Shown here piece by piece: positions 16,815-25,568 of a stretch of 64,000 bases of DNA. The translations under genes were made by a program, and so were the position numbers. Position 1 is the stretch's first letter; the number at the start of each line of letters is the position of its first letter. Below the pieces are notes generated by a model. That model did no database searches and was not told the origin of the DNA. It worked only from the letters and a program-made list of their open reading frames with translations. The DNA comes from Sediminicola sp035798135. GTDB taxonomy: Bacteria > Bacteroidota > Bacteroidia > Flavobacteriales > Flavobacteriaceae. The DNA is taken from the NCBI GenBank assembly GCA_035798135.1, contig JAPFBR010000001.1, forward strand, positions 744,001 through 808,000, given 5' to 3'.

Positions 16815-19247
16815 ATGTTTAAGAACCATATCAAAATTGCTTGGAGAAGTTTAAAAAAGCAACCCTTTTTTACGTTTCTAAATACCTTCGGCCTGGCCAT
16901 TGGTATGGCTGGGGCGCTTCTCATATCATTATATATTTATGATGAATTGAGTTATGATAAAATGTTTGCCGATGCAGATCGCATTTACAGAATAGATGCT
17001 GATATCAAATTTGGAGGCGCTGAAATTAAAGCAGCTGAAGCTGCTCCTCCTATGGCAGCTGCCTTGAAAAGAGATTATTCACAAGTGGAATCCGCTATGA
17101 GGTTCAGAACACTTGGTAGCATGCATATTAAAAAAACAGGTAGCAATACGAACACCAAAGAATTGTATGTCACCTATGCGGATTCAACATTCTTTGAATT
17201 TTTTGGAATCGACTTATTGGAGGGAAATGCCAAAACGGCATTGACTGGTCCAAATTCATTAGTGTTGTCAAAAACTGCTGCAGAGAAGCAGTTTGGAAAT
17301 GATAGTGCGTTGGGTCAGAACATTGTATTAAATAACACTGATACCTATACGGTAACAGGTGTAGTTGATGATTTACCAAAGAATTCATTTCTAAATGAGT
17401 ACAGTATTTTTTTGGCGATGTCGGGCAATGTGGCTTCCCGTGAAGAACTATGGGGAAGCAATAACTATTTTACGTTTATAAAGCTGATCCCAGAAGTATC
17501 GGCTGAAGATTTTCAAGAACCTTTACAAGCTATGTTGGATAAATATATGCTGCCTTGGGCTCAAAAATATTTTCCAGGCATGACGGCAGAATCGTTTGCG
17601 GCATCGGGAAATTATATTAGGTATCATACAATGGCATTGACCGATATACACTTGTATTCAGATAGGCAAACAGAGATGAGGGCCACTAGCAATATACAAG
17701 ATGTCTATATTCTCTCATTTATTGGATTATTCTTAATTATACTGGCCTGTGTTAATTTTATGAATTTATCTACAGCCCACTCCCTTAAAAGAGCTAAAGA
17801 AGTTGGGGTTCGTAAAACATTGGGGTCCAACAAATTGAATTTAATGTTTCAATTCTTGACCGAATCTGGTTTAATCGCTTTTATTTCCCTCATTACAGCC
17901 CTTTTGATTACGGTTGTTATGCTTCCTTTTTTCAATCATCTTGCTGGAAAGTCCATCGCCATTCCATATGCAAATCCTTTATTTTGGTTGATTCTTGTAT
18001 TCACTACCCTTTTTCTTGGACTGTTATCGGGAAGTTATCCTGCTTTTTTCATGTCGAGGTTTACGCCTGTAAAAACACTTAAAGGTGAAACGAAAGATAG
18101 TGTAGGCGGTGGAAGAGTGCGTAATACTTTAGTCGTTTTTCAATTTGCCATTTCTATTTTTCTAATTGTAAGTACCATGGTCGTTTTTCAGCAATTGAAT
18201 TATATGCAGAATAAAGACCTCGGGTTTTCAAAAGACCAAGTACTATTGATTAGTGATACATTTCCCCTTGGATCAAAAGCGGAGGCATTTAAAGAGGAAA
18301 TTCTAAAGCAGGTAAATGTTAAAAATGTAACCCTTAGCAATTATTACCCAACCCCATCGTGGCGTTCCAATAGTTCTTTTTTTGAAGAAGGCTCCAGAGA
18401 ACAAGAGAACGCTATTCAAATGCAGACTTGGGACGTAGATACCGATTACATCCAAACTTTACAGATGGAACTTGTAGCTGGCCGTAATTTCAACAAAAAG
18501 GTTCCAACAGATTCTTCGGCAGTAATTATTAACCAAGCCACGCTTTCTACTTTAAATGTTACGGCAGAGGAGGCCTTGGGGTTACGTATTTCTGAAGACA
18601 TTGAATTGGAAGTGCCTTCGTTTTATACAGTTATTGGAGTGGTTAAAAATTTTCATTATGAATCATTACGTGAAAATATAGGAGCCTTAGGTCTTTTTAT
18701 AGAGGATGCCAAAGAAAACATGGCAGTTAGATTATCGGCGGCTAATCATTCAAATACAATTGCTGAAATTGAACATACATGGAATGAAATGGCGCCAGGG
18801 CAACCTTTTAATTATAGCTTTATGGACGAGGCTTTCTTCAAGACCTATGAAGCAGAGCGAAAGTTGGGCCAAATATTCTTCATCTTTACTATTCTATCCA
18901 TTTTTATTGCTTGTCTGGGATTATTTGGATTAGCTGCCTTCAATGCCGAAAAGCGAACTAAAGAAATAGGCGTTAGAAAAGTTTTAGGAGCTACTGTAGG
19001 ACAAATCTCGTACCGGCTTACAGTAGATTTTCTAAAATTGGTAGGTGTTGCCATTGTGATTGCATTGCCGATAGGGTGGTTTGCAATGAACAAATGGCTT
19101 GAAGATTTTTCATACCGTATCGAAATTGGCATTGGAATTTTTGTTTTAGCAGCCTTCCTGGCAATTATGGTAGCAGTGGTAACGGTAAGCTATCAAAGTA
19201 TCAAAGCGGCCATTGTCAATCCGGTTAAAAGTTTACGTTCAGAATGA
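16815..19247 (+). CDS. ABC transporter permease with two FtsX domains (MacB-like), paralogue 2
   Basis: An 810-aa protein starting at MFKNHIKIAWRSLKKQP. A longer frame from 16752 overlaps the previous gene and adds 21 non-homologous residues, so the ATG at 16815 is preferred; it aligns exactly with paralogue 1. The domain order is the same, with EVGVRKTLGS at 329 and a second coupling motif EIGVRKVLGA near the C-terminus. Strong similarity to paralogue 1 at both termini, with more divergence in the periplasmic domains (about residues 60-290), suggests tandem duplication followed by specialisation of the substrate-contacting part. It lies 28 bases after the previous stop. Confidence 0.88.
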   Translation: MFKNHIKIAWRSLKKQPFFTFLNTFGLAIGMAGALLISLYIYDELSYDKMFADADRIYRIDADIKFGGAEIKAAEAAPPMAAALKRDYSQVESAMRFRTLGSMHIKKTGSNTNTKELYVTYADSTFFEFFGIDLLEGNAKTALTGPNSLVLSKTAAEKQFGNDSALGQNIVLNNTDTYTVTGVVDDLPKNSFLNEYSIFLAMSGNVASREELWGSNNYFTFIKLIPEVSAEDFQEPLQAMLDKYMLPWAQKYFPGMTAESFAASGNYIRYHTMALTDIHLYSDRQTEMRATSNIQDVYILSFIGLFLIILACVNFMNLSTAHSLKRAKEVGVRKTLGSNKLNLMFQFLTESGLIAFISLITALLITVVMLPFFNHLAGKSIAIPYANPLFWLILVFTTLFLGLLSGSYPAFFMSRFTPVKTLKGETKDSVGGGRVRNTLVVFQFAISIFLIVSTMVVFQQLNYMQNKDLGFSKDQVLLISDTFPLGSKAEAFKEEILKQVNVKNVTLSNYYPTPSWRSNSSFFEEGSREQENAIQMQTWDVDTDYIQTLQMELVAGRNFNKKVPTDSSAVIINQATLSTLNVTAEEALGLRISEDIELEVPSFYTVIGVVKNFHYESLRENIGALGLFIEDAKENMAVRLSAANHSNTIAEIEHTWNEMAPGQPFNYSFMDEAFFKTYEAERKLGQIFFIFTILSIFIACLGLFGLAAFNAEKRTKEIGVRKVLGATVGQISYRLTVDFLKLVGVAIVIALPIGWFAMNKWLEDFSYRIEIGIGIFVLAAFLAIMVAVVTVSYQSIKAAIVNPVKSLRSE

Positions 19248-19320
19248 AACATATTAGTATAAATTGACTCTTTACTATAGAATGGACTAATATTAAAACA
19301 TCAATCAAAAAACATTAATC

Positions 19321-21720
19321 ATGTTCAAAAACTATTTAAAAATGGCTTGGCGAAATCTTTGGAAAAACAAAGGGTATACCTTCATCAATGTAGGAGGTCT
19401 CGCATTGGGTATGGCCGTTACCTTAATCATTGGACTGTGGATGCAGGATGAACTTTCACACAACAATTATTTTGCCAATAAGAATAAAATCGCCCAAGTA
19501 TTTCAATCTCAAACCTTTAATGGGGAAACTGGAACTGGCCCGGCAATTCCGAGGCCTTTGGAAAAAGCGTTAAGAGATGGTTATGGGGATAATTTTAAAT
19601 ACCTGATTATGTCTTCTTGGACAAACGACCTGTATTTAAAATATGGCGAAACCAATATTTCAAGACCTGGCAACTTTATGCAGCAAAAAGCACCAGAGCT
19701 TTTGGGACTTCAAATTGTGAAGGGGGAAAAAGACGGACTTCGAGAGGTTAACTCCATTATGCTATCAGAATCTACAGCAAAGGCTCTTTTTGGCACAGAA
19801 GACCCTTTAGGAAAAGTAGTAAAGGTCAGTAACCAGTATAATCTAATGGTCACCAGTGTTTATAGGGATATTCCTTTTAATAATTCGTTTAACGATACTG
19901 ATTATATCATTCCTTGGGAACAGTATTTGGCCTCAAGGGAATGGGTTAAAAATGCTGAGGATAATTGGGGTAACAATTCTTTCCAAATGTTCGTTCAGAT
20001 AGCTGACAATACATCCATGGGGGATGTGACCGCAACCATAAAGGATGTCAAAAAAACACTCAATAAAGATACGGCAGAGTTCAACCCACAGTTGTTCTTA
20101 TTTCCAATGAAAGACTGGTATTTGAAAAATAATTTTGAAAATGGCAAGCAAGTAGGGGGTCGTATCAAATACATATGGCTATTTGGAATTATAGGGGCAT
20201 TTGTATTGCTTTTGGCATGTATTAATTTTATGAACCTCAGTACGGCAAGATCAGAGAAACGCGGAAAAGAAGTTGGGATCAGAAAATCTATTGGTTCACA
20301 AAGGGGGCAATTGATCACTCAGTTTTTAAGTGAATCTTTTTTGGTAGTGCTGTTGGCCTATTTGTTGGCGATCTTAATCGTGCTGTTATCCTTGAACGGC
20401 TTTAATGAATTGGCAATTAAGGAAATTACTTTTCCTTGGAGCAGTGGTATTTTTTGGTTGGTTTCTTTTGGGTTCATTTTATTCACATCACTATTGGCAG
20501 GTAGTTACCCTGCCCTTTATCTTTCCTCTTTTAAACCGGTTGATGTTTTAAAAGGGACTTTTAAAGTTGGTAAATATGCCGGATTGCCTAGAAAAATATT
20601 GGTGGTATTGCAGTTTACTGTATCCGTAGCTTTTATCATTGGTACTGTTATCGTAATGCAACAGATCAACTATGCGAAAAATCGCCCCGTTGGTTATGAT
20701 AAAGAAGGTTTGGTTCAAATCCCAACCTTCAGTGAAGACTTTTTTGGAAAATATGATTTAATGCGAAGTGAATTCATTGGGTCTAACGCAGTGGTTGAAA
20801 TGTCAACATCAAGTAGTCCAACAACTCAGATTTGGTCCAATAGAGGCGGTTTTACGTGGGAAGGCAAGCCGGAAGGTTTTCAAGAAGATCTAGCTTGGAC
20901 AGAAGTATCACCGGAATACGCTAAATCCTTAAATCTAAAGATTTTGGAAGGACGGGATTTTTCTAGGGACTATGCTACCGATTCTTTAGGGGTGCTCATC
21001 AATGAAACCGCAAAGAAATATTTAGGGATGCCCGATCCAGTAGGTAAATTCTTAAAGGATGATGATGATGAAGACCCAGGGCCACCCTTGAAAATTATTG
21101 GGGTGGTACAGGATATGATAGCCCAATCTCCCTATGAACCCGTTAAACAAGGGGTATATGTATATGATCGTTTCAATAACGCCAGTTACTATAATTTACG
21201 GCTTAATCCAAACCAGAGTGCCAGCCAAAATCTGGCCGTTGTTGAACGAATTTTTAAGGAACATTTTCCGGATATTCCTTTTCAGTACGAATTTGTTGAG
21301 GCACAATACGGTGAAAAATTTGCCGCTGAAGAGCGTATAGGGACCCTTTCTGGAATTTTTACCGCACTTGCCATACTCATTAGTTGTTTGGGATTATTTG
21401 GACTTACTTCTTTCGTAGCCGAACAACGTACCAAAGAGATAGGGGTGAGAAAAGTACTGGGAGCTTCGGTTTTCAATATTTGGAACATGCTCTCAATAGA
21501 CTTTTTGAAGATGGTAACCATCTCTTGTTTTATAGCCATTCCCATTTCCTATTATATAATGAACGGTTGGCTGCAAGACTACCCATACCGCGTCATTTTA
21601 GAATGGTGGATTTTTGTATTGGCAGTCATTGGGGCAATGGGTGTAACAGTATTTACGGTAAGCTTTCAGGCAATAAAAGCGGCAAGGGCAAACCCGGTCA
21701 AAAGTTTAAGAACGGAATAA
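19321..21720 (+). CDS. ABC transporter permease with two FtsX domains (MacB-like), paralogue 3
   Basis: A 799-aa protein of the same architecture, more diverged than the two preceding paralogues: it starts MFKNYLKMAWRNLWKNKGYTF, has EVGIRKSIGS in the first FtsX module and EIGVRKVLGASVFNIW in the second, and ends NPVKSLRTE. It is the last gene of the export unit, 73 bases after paralogue 2. Whether the three permeases form mixed complexes with one ATPase or act as alternative partners cannot be told from sequence. Confidence 0.86.
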   Translation: MFKNYLKMAWRNLWKNKGYTFINVGGLALGMAVTLIIGLWMQDELSHNNYFANKNKIAQVFQSQTFNGETGTGPAIPRPLEKALRDGYGDNFKYLIMSSWTNDLYLKYGETNISRPGNFMQQKAPELLGLQIVKGEKDGLREVNSIMLSESTAKALFGTEDPLGKVVKVSNQYNLMVTSVYRDIPFNNSFNDTDYIIPWEQYLASREWVKNAEDNWGNNSFQMFVQIADNTSMGDVTATIKDVKKTLNKDTAEFNPQLFLFPMKDWYLKNNFENGKQVGGRIKYIWLFGIIGAFVLLLACINFMNLSTARSEKRGKEVGIRKSIGSQRGQLITQFLSESFLVVLLAYLLAILIVLLSLNGFNELAIKEITFPWSSGIFWLVSFGFILFTSLLAGSYPALYLSSFKPVDVLKGTFKVGKYAGLPRKILVVLQFTVSVAFIIGTVIVMQQINYAKNRPVGYDKEGLVQIPTFSEDFFGKYDLMRSEFIGSNAVVEMSTSSSPTTQIWSNRGGFTWEGKPEGFQEDLAWTEVSPEYAKSLNLKILEGRDFSRDYATDSLGVLINETAKKYLGMPDPVGKFLKDDDDEDPGPPLKIIGVVQDMIAQSPYEPVKQGVYVYDRFNNASYYNLRLNPNQSASQNLAVVERIFKEHFPDIPFQYEFVEAQYGEKFAAEERIGTLSGIFTALAILISCLGLFGLTSFVAEQRTKEIGVRKVLGASVFNIWNMLSIDFLKMVTISCFIAIPISYYIMNGWLQDYPYRVILEWWIFVLAVIGAMGVTVFTVSFQAIKAARANPVKSLRTE

Positions 21721-22108
21721 ATCTTATAATACTGTCCCCTCGAGCGCAGTCTAGAGGTCTGCTGTTCCCCCGAAGCTCCTGGACGGTACATCCATAGGGT
21801 GTATTAAACTACAATCGGCCCAATTATCGTCGGCAGAATTTTTTTATGTAGAGAGGTTGGACGTGTTCACTTTTATTCCTAATTCCAATTTCCAGAACAA
21901 ATTATACATTGGATTGGATGTAGGCTACCGGAATAGTTGAAGTGTTTTTTACTCTATTTTAGTAATAAAAATCTCAATACTTATAATGATTATTTCATGT
22001 GGGCTATCACTTTTTTTCCAAGGAGCTTGCTTTCTTAATTTTATTTATTCGGATAAATTAGTCCGAATTAAAAATTAGTACTACCTTTATAATCGTTAAA
22101 TAGATTAA
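21721..22108. other. Intergenic region with degenerate repeat sequences and the Rrf2 promoter
   Basis: No protein gene is supported. Near the left end lies an imperfect inverted repeat CCTCGAGCGCAGTCTAGAGG (21739-21758), then a sequence resembling the tRNA-derived insert of 7.3 kb (21754-21788). The right end contains the operator palindrome of the Rrf2 gene (22047-22068). Confidence 0.55.
22047..22068. promoter_or_regulatory. Putative Rrf2-family operator upstream of the Rrf2 gene
   Basis: Perfect inverted repeat ATTCGGA - TAAATTAG - TCCGAAT, 41 bases before the Rrf2 ATG. Size and spacing suit a dimeric winged-helix Rrf2 protein. A closely related site (CGGACAAATTTATCC) lies before the cupin-RIC genes, which supports a shared regulator. 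Confidence 0.6.
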
Positions 22109-22543
22109 ATGTTTTCAAAAGCGTGTGAATACGGAATCAGGGCAACCACTTACATCGCCCTGCAATCGTTGGAGGGTAGAAGGGTAAGCCTAAAGGAAAT
22201 TGCAGAGGAAATCGATTCTCCTGTTGCCTTTACGGCTAAGATTTTGCAGCTTTTGTCCAAGAACAACGTCGTTGATTCTGTAAAAGGTGCCTACGGTGGC
22301 TTTGAAATTGAGAGAACGCAAATCGATAGGTTAAAACTTAGCGAGATTGTAAATGCCATTGACGGTGATAAGATATATGTGGGTTGTGGACTAGGTCTTA
22401 AAGAATGTAATGCGGACAAGCCCTGCCCTGTACACGATAAATTCGTGGAGATACGTAATAATTTAAAACAAATGCTCGAAAACACCACCCTATATGAAAT
22501 GACAACAGGCCTAGAAGCTGGATTGACCTATTTGAAACGATAA
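22109..22543 (+). CDS. Rrf2 family transcriptional regulator with Fe-S-type cysteine cluster
   Basis: A 144-aa Rrf2 protein. The N-terminal winged helix (MFSKACEYGIRATTYIA through LLSKNNVVDSVKGAYGGF) is typical. Cys93, Cys100 and Cys106 (CGLGLKECNADKPC) match the three-cysteine region that holds an iron-sulfur cluster in IscR, NsrR and RsrR; the spacing is C-x6-C-x5-C. The neighbouring genes encode a cupin and the RIC iron-sulfur repair protein, both typical of NO or oxidative damage responses, so an NsrR-like sensor role is likely. A palindrome upstream suggests autoregulation. Confidence 0.85.
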   Translation: MFSKACEYGIRATTYIALQSLEGRRVSLKEIAEEIDSPVAFTAKILQLLSKNNVVDSVKGAYGGFEIERTQIDRLKLSEIVNAIDGDKIYVGCGLGLKECNADKPCPVHDKFVEIRNNLKQMLENTTLYEMTTGLEAGLTYLKR

Positions 22544-22558
22544 AAAAATTAATATTAA

Positions 22559-22578
22559 ATCGGACAAATTTATCCTAT
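22559..22578. promoter_or_regulatory. Second putative Rrf2 operator, upstream of the cupin-RIC genes
   Basis: ATCGGACAAATTTATCCTAT is a near match to the palindrome before the Rrf2 gene (shared core CGGAyAAATTwrTCC) and lies 16 bases after the Rrf2 stop and about 107 bases before the cupin start. It suggests that the same regulator acts on the downstream genes. Confidence 0.5.
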
Positions 22579-22684
22579 TAAGACAAAAACAAATAAAAAA
22601 GAATAATTATAAGCAAACTGGAAATGTGAATCTTCCCGACGTTTCGGTACAATTTGAAAAGTGGGAAAAGATAAACGAAATATC

Positions 22685-22978
22685 ATGGAAGTATTAAATA
22701 AACCGAAATTGATTCATTTGGCACTTGGAGATACCTTTAAAATTTTGCGGGTAGAAGGTGGAGCCGGAACGAAAATGCCCCCGCATTACAGCACCCTTGA
22801 AGCGATTATCATAGTTCAGGAAGGTGAGGCCATGCTGCAGATGCCCGATGGGAATCATTTCTTGAAAAAAGAAGACTGCTTTATCATTCCCGCAAAGAAG
22901 GAACATACCTTAACAATAAAAAAAGACTTTAAGGCCATAGCTGTTATGGCAGTGGAATCTGAAATTAATTTTATATAG
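22685..22978 (+). CDS. Small cupin-domain protein
   Basis: A 97-aa single-domain cupin starting at MEVLNKPKLI; an in-frame ATG at 22661 adds eight residues of no family character. The beta-barrel motifs are visible as GGAGTKMPPHYSTLEAIIIV, with His34 and Glu39 as possible metal ligands, and IIPAKKEHTL with His74. Such small cupins often sit beside RIC/YtfE genes and Rrf2 regulators in Bacteroidota. A catalytic role is not established; metal or small-ligand binding is likely. It lies 8 bases upstream of the RIC gene and is probably co-transcribed with it. Confidence 0.72.
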   Translation: MEVLNKPKLIHLALGDTFKILRVEGGAGTKMPPHYSTLEAIIIVQEGEAMLQMPDGNHFLKKEDCFIIPAKKEHTLTIKKDFKAIAVMAVESEINFI

Positions 22979-22986
22979 CATATACT

Positions 22987-23700
22987 ATGGAAAAAACAAT
23001 TGGTCAAATGGTCGCAGAGGACTATCGCACCGCTCAGGTGTTCAAAAACCATAAAATAGACTTTTGCTGCAAGGGCAATCGTAGTATTCAAGAGGTTGCC
23101 GAGAAGAAAAACCTGGATGTCGAGGCTTTACTCAGCGAAATAGACGAAGTACAACGGCAAATGGATAATGAAAACACAGATTTTAAATCATGGCCGTTGG
23201 ATCTGCTCGCCGACTATATCGAGAAAAAACACCACCGCTATGTTGAAAATGGGATTCCCGTTTTAAAACAATACCTGAACAAACTTTGCAAGGTTCATGG
23301 CGAGCGGCATCCAGAACTGCTGGACATTACCGAACATTTCAACGCATCTGCCGGCGAACTCACAATGCACATGAAAAAAGAGGAATTGGTGCTCTTCCCA
23401 TGGGTACGAAAAATGGTCAAGGCCGAACAGCAGCACGAACCGCTAGACAAACCACATTTCGGCACGGTCAAAAATCCGATAGGCATGATGATGCAAGAGC
23501 ACGAGAACGAGGGCGAACGGTTTAGCTTGATAGCAGAACTTAGCAATGACTACAATCCGCCGGACGATGCATGCAATACCTACCGGGTCGCGTTCTCACT
23601 ACTCAAGGAATTCGAGGATGACCTGCACAGGCATATCCATTTGGAAAACAATATTTTGTTTCCCAAAGCAGAACTATTGGAGCAAAAATTAATGGCTTAA
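22987..23700 (+). CDS. ric: Iron-sulfur cluster repair di-iron protein RIC (ScdA/YtfE family)
   Basis: A 237-aa protein. The N-terminal ScdA_N domain carries the FCCKGN motif (26-31) that identifies the family. The hemerythrin-like four-helix domain has the expected histidine and glutamate ligands spread over KKHHRYV, HMKKEELVLFPW, MQEHENEGERF and HIHLENNILFPKAE. RIC proteins repair Fe-S clusters damaged by nitric oxide or peroxide, probably by supplying iron. Position behind an Fe-S-type Rrf2 regulator and a candidate operator fits an NO-stress regulon. Confidence 0.92.
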   Translation: MEKTIGQMVAEDYRTAQVFKNHKIDFCCKGNRSIQEVAEKKNLDVEALLSEIDEVQRQMDNENTDFKSWPLDLLADYIEKKHHRYVENGIPVLKQYLNKLCKVHGERHPELLDITEHFNASAGELTMHMKKEELVLFPWVRKMVKAEQQHEPLDKPHFGTVKNPIGMMMQEHENEGERFSLIAELSNDYNPPDDACNTYRVAFSLLKEFEDDLHRHIHLENNILFPKAELLEQKLMA

Positions 23701-23706
23701 CAGCTT

Positions 23707-23904
23707 GTGAAAAACAAGCCTATAAAACGGGACATCCCATTACGGGGGGTAAGCCGTGAACACCATCACGGCCTACTGTTCTGTTGGAAAATCCGAACGG
23801 GATTCTCGGAAGGAATATCTTCAAAGCATATCCGCTTTATAGAGCCGGTGCTTTTTAATGAAATTCAAAAAATAGCTACAGAGAAACTAGTTTATACAAT
23901 TTAA
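23707..23904 (+). pseudogene. Truncated hemerythrin-like protein
   Basis: A GTG-started frame of 65 codons, 6 bases after ric. Its first half (IPLRGVSREHHHGLLFCWKIRTGF) matches the N-terminus of small hemerythrin HHE proteins common in flavobacteria, normally about 130-150 residues. After about residue 40 the similarity stops and the frame closes without the remaining helices and their histidine/glutamate ligands. A di-iron site cannot be built from what is left, so this is probably a decayed gene; a functional short peptide cannot be excluded. Confidence 0.6.
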
Positions 23905-23917
23905 AAAACACATAACG

Positions 23918-24265
23918 ATGAAAAATTCAATGACAATACCAATGACCTATTCTGGGTCCAAAGAAAGTGTAAATAGACCAATAAAATTATACAATAACCT
24001 GCTAGCGGAATTCAAAAAACAACAAACGGGTTATACGGCATTAGCCATTATAGGGCAAAGCTGTATTGGATCGGTGGCCGTAATGCTACTGCTCATGAAC
24101 GAATTGCCCATGGTGCTCAAAATGGGCTTGGTGTTTCTGGTCACTATTTTATGTATGGGCTTTAATGCCACGGTATTGGCCCAACTAAAATCTAAAACCG
24201 TTTTTAATACGCTCATAGTAAGTGTTGTATTCAGTAGTATCATTATAATTTCACATTTGTATTGA
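23918..24265 (+). CDS. Hypothetical membrane protein, two to three helices
   Basis: A 115-aa protein with a polar N-terminus of about 38 residues, then hydrophobic segments at about 41-60 (ALAIIGQSCIGSVAVMLLLM), 66-85 (VLKMGLVFLVTILCMGFNAT) and 96-113 (FNTLIVSVVFSSIIIISH). I do not recognise a named family. Its place directly behind the Rrf2-cupin-RIC genes, in the same direction, suggests a membrane protein of the same stress regulon; comparable small membrane proteins accompany RIC genes in related bacteria, but I cannot confirm homology. Confidence 0.6.
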   Translation: MKNSMTIPMTYSGSKESVNRPIKLYNNLLAEFKKQQTGYTALAIIGQSCIGSVAVMLLLMNELPMVLKMGLVFLVTILCMGFNATVLAQLKSKTVFNTLIVSVVFSSIIIISHLY

Positions 24266-24380
24266 GACCTACGCAAAATCCTTTTCTGAAAAGACTATTA
24301 ATCTAGATTCACATTGTTATAATTCGCTCACTTTTGTTTTCAATCTTCCTTCTGTTTAGGTCATAAATTCTATGTTCTTA

Positions 24381-25565
24381 TTAGTGCCCTCCTCCTTCTT
24401 CTTCTCTATTTTTAGCCTTTGCCAAAAGCACAAAAGCATCGTGGATAACCAGTTCCATAGTACTCAATGAATCCTTGTTGTCTTTTAAGCTAATACCTAC
24501 AAAACCATCTTCTTCGGCCCCCATTATAATAGGCAGCATCTCAAATTGGTTTAGGGCCATTTCGTTTTTCATTCCTTTTCCCAAGGATCTGAATATGTAA
24601 TGTTCTCCATTAAAGCGCACAATGGCTTCTTCAGGAACCGATGTGACTTCCTGCATATTGACCTCTATTTTTGCGTTTACGTACATCCCCGGTAGCAAAT
24701 TCTCATCTTTTTCCTTTAAATGTCCATGAATGGTAATAGATCGGTCTGCCCTAACATTGTTCCCAATCAAGAAAATCTCTGCTTCCATCCACTCCTCTGG
24801 AGCATTGGCCAATCGAAAACGGATACGTTGCCCATTTCGGATCAAAGGAATGTCATCTTCATATACTTTTAGCTCTACATGCAGATCTTTGGCATTGGTA
24901 ATATCCATCAAAACATCCTGTGGGCCGAAATATTTACCGGTATTGACAAAAACTTCCCGAACGACGCCGTTTATAGGAGAATATATATTGACCATAGCGG
25001 AAACCTTTCCGGCCTGTACCGAGATAGGGTTAAGTCCTACCAACCTCAGCTTGCTTTCCAAGGCATGCATAGTGGCCTTGTTGGTTAAATACTCCTGTTT
25101 TGCCCTTTGAAAAACCTTTGTTGAACTTACCTCTTCCTTACTCAGGGTTTCCTGACGCTCAAAATCGGCCTTTAAATAATCGTTTTTGGCAAGTGCTTCC
25201 AGATACTCCCTTTGAAATTCAATGAATTCGGGGTTTTCCACACGGGCCAATAATTGCCCCTTTTTCACCCTAGAACCGGGTAACATATTCGTGTATTTTA
25301 AAAACCCTCCGTAAGGAACGGTTACCGATATATTGCCTTGGGGAGGCACATCTATCATTCCGTTAACACTCAATTCACTTCCGATTTTACGCTTTTCAGC
25401 CTTTCCTATTTGAATCTTGGTCTGCGCCAATTGGGCATCGGTCAATTCAACCTGATTTTCGTTTTCAGTGTGTACCTCCGTGTTGTTATTGGCAGCTTCA
25501 TCTTTACAACTATTTGCAAATTGAAGTAAAATTAGTAGGCCGAGTATAGATATAGTGGTTTTCAT
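24381..25565 (-). CDS. Heavy-metal efflux RND periplasmic adaptor (CusB/CzcB type), lipoprotein
   Basis: A 394-aa adaptor. The N-terminus is a lipoprotein signal with lipobox FANSC (Cys20), so it is anchored by lipid rather than by a helix. Paired lipoyl segments (PYGGFLKYTNMLPGSRVKKGQLLARV and IYSPINGVVREVFVNTGKYF), a short alpha-helical hairpin and a beta-barrel (IPLIRNGQRIRFRLAN) follow in the CusB order. A weakly His-rich C-terminus (REEEGGGH) may touch metal. It starts 3 bases after the stop of the CusA-CusC fusion gene, so it is translated from the same operon. The metal is not certain: Cu/Ag or Co/Zn/Cd. Confidence 0.88.
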   Translation of the reverse strand: MKTTISILGLLILLQFANSCKDEAANNNTEVHTENENQVELTDAQLAQTKIQIGKAEKRKIGSELSVNGMIDVPPQGNISVTVPYGGFLKYTNMLPGSRVKKGQLLARVENPEFIEFQREYLEALAKNDYLKADFERQETLSKEEVSSTKVFQRAKQEYLTNKATMHALESKLRLVGLNPISVQAGKVSAMVNIYSPINGVVREVFVNTGKYFGPQDVLMDITNAKDLHVELKVYEDDIPLIRNGQRIRFRLANAPEEWMEAEIFLIGNNVRADRSITIHGHLKEKDENLLPGMYVNAKIEVNMQEVTSVPEEAIVRFNGEHYIFRSLGKGMKNEMALNQFEMLPIIMGAEEDGFVGISLKDNKDSLSTMELVIHDAFVLLAKAKNREEEGGGH

Positions 25566-25568
25566 ATG

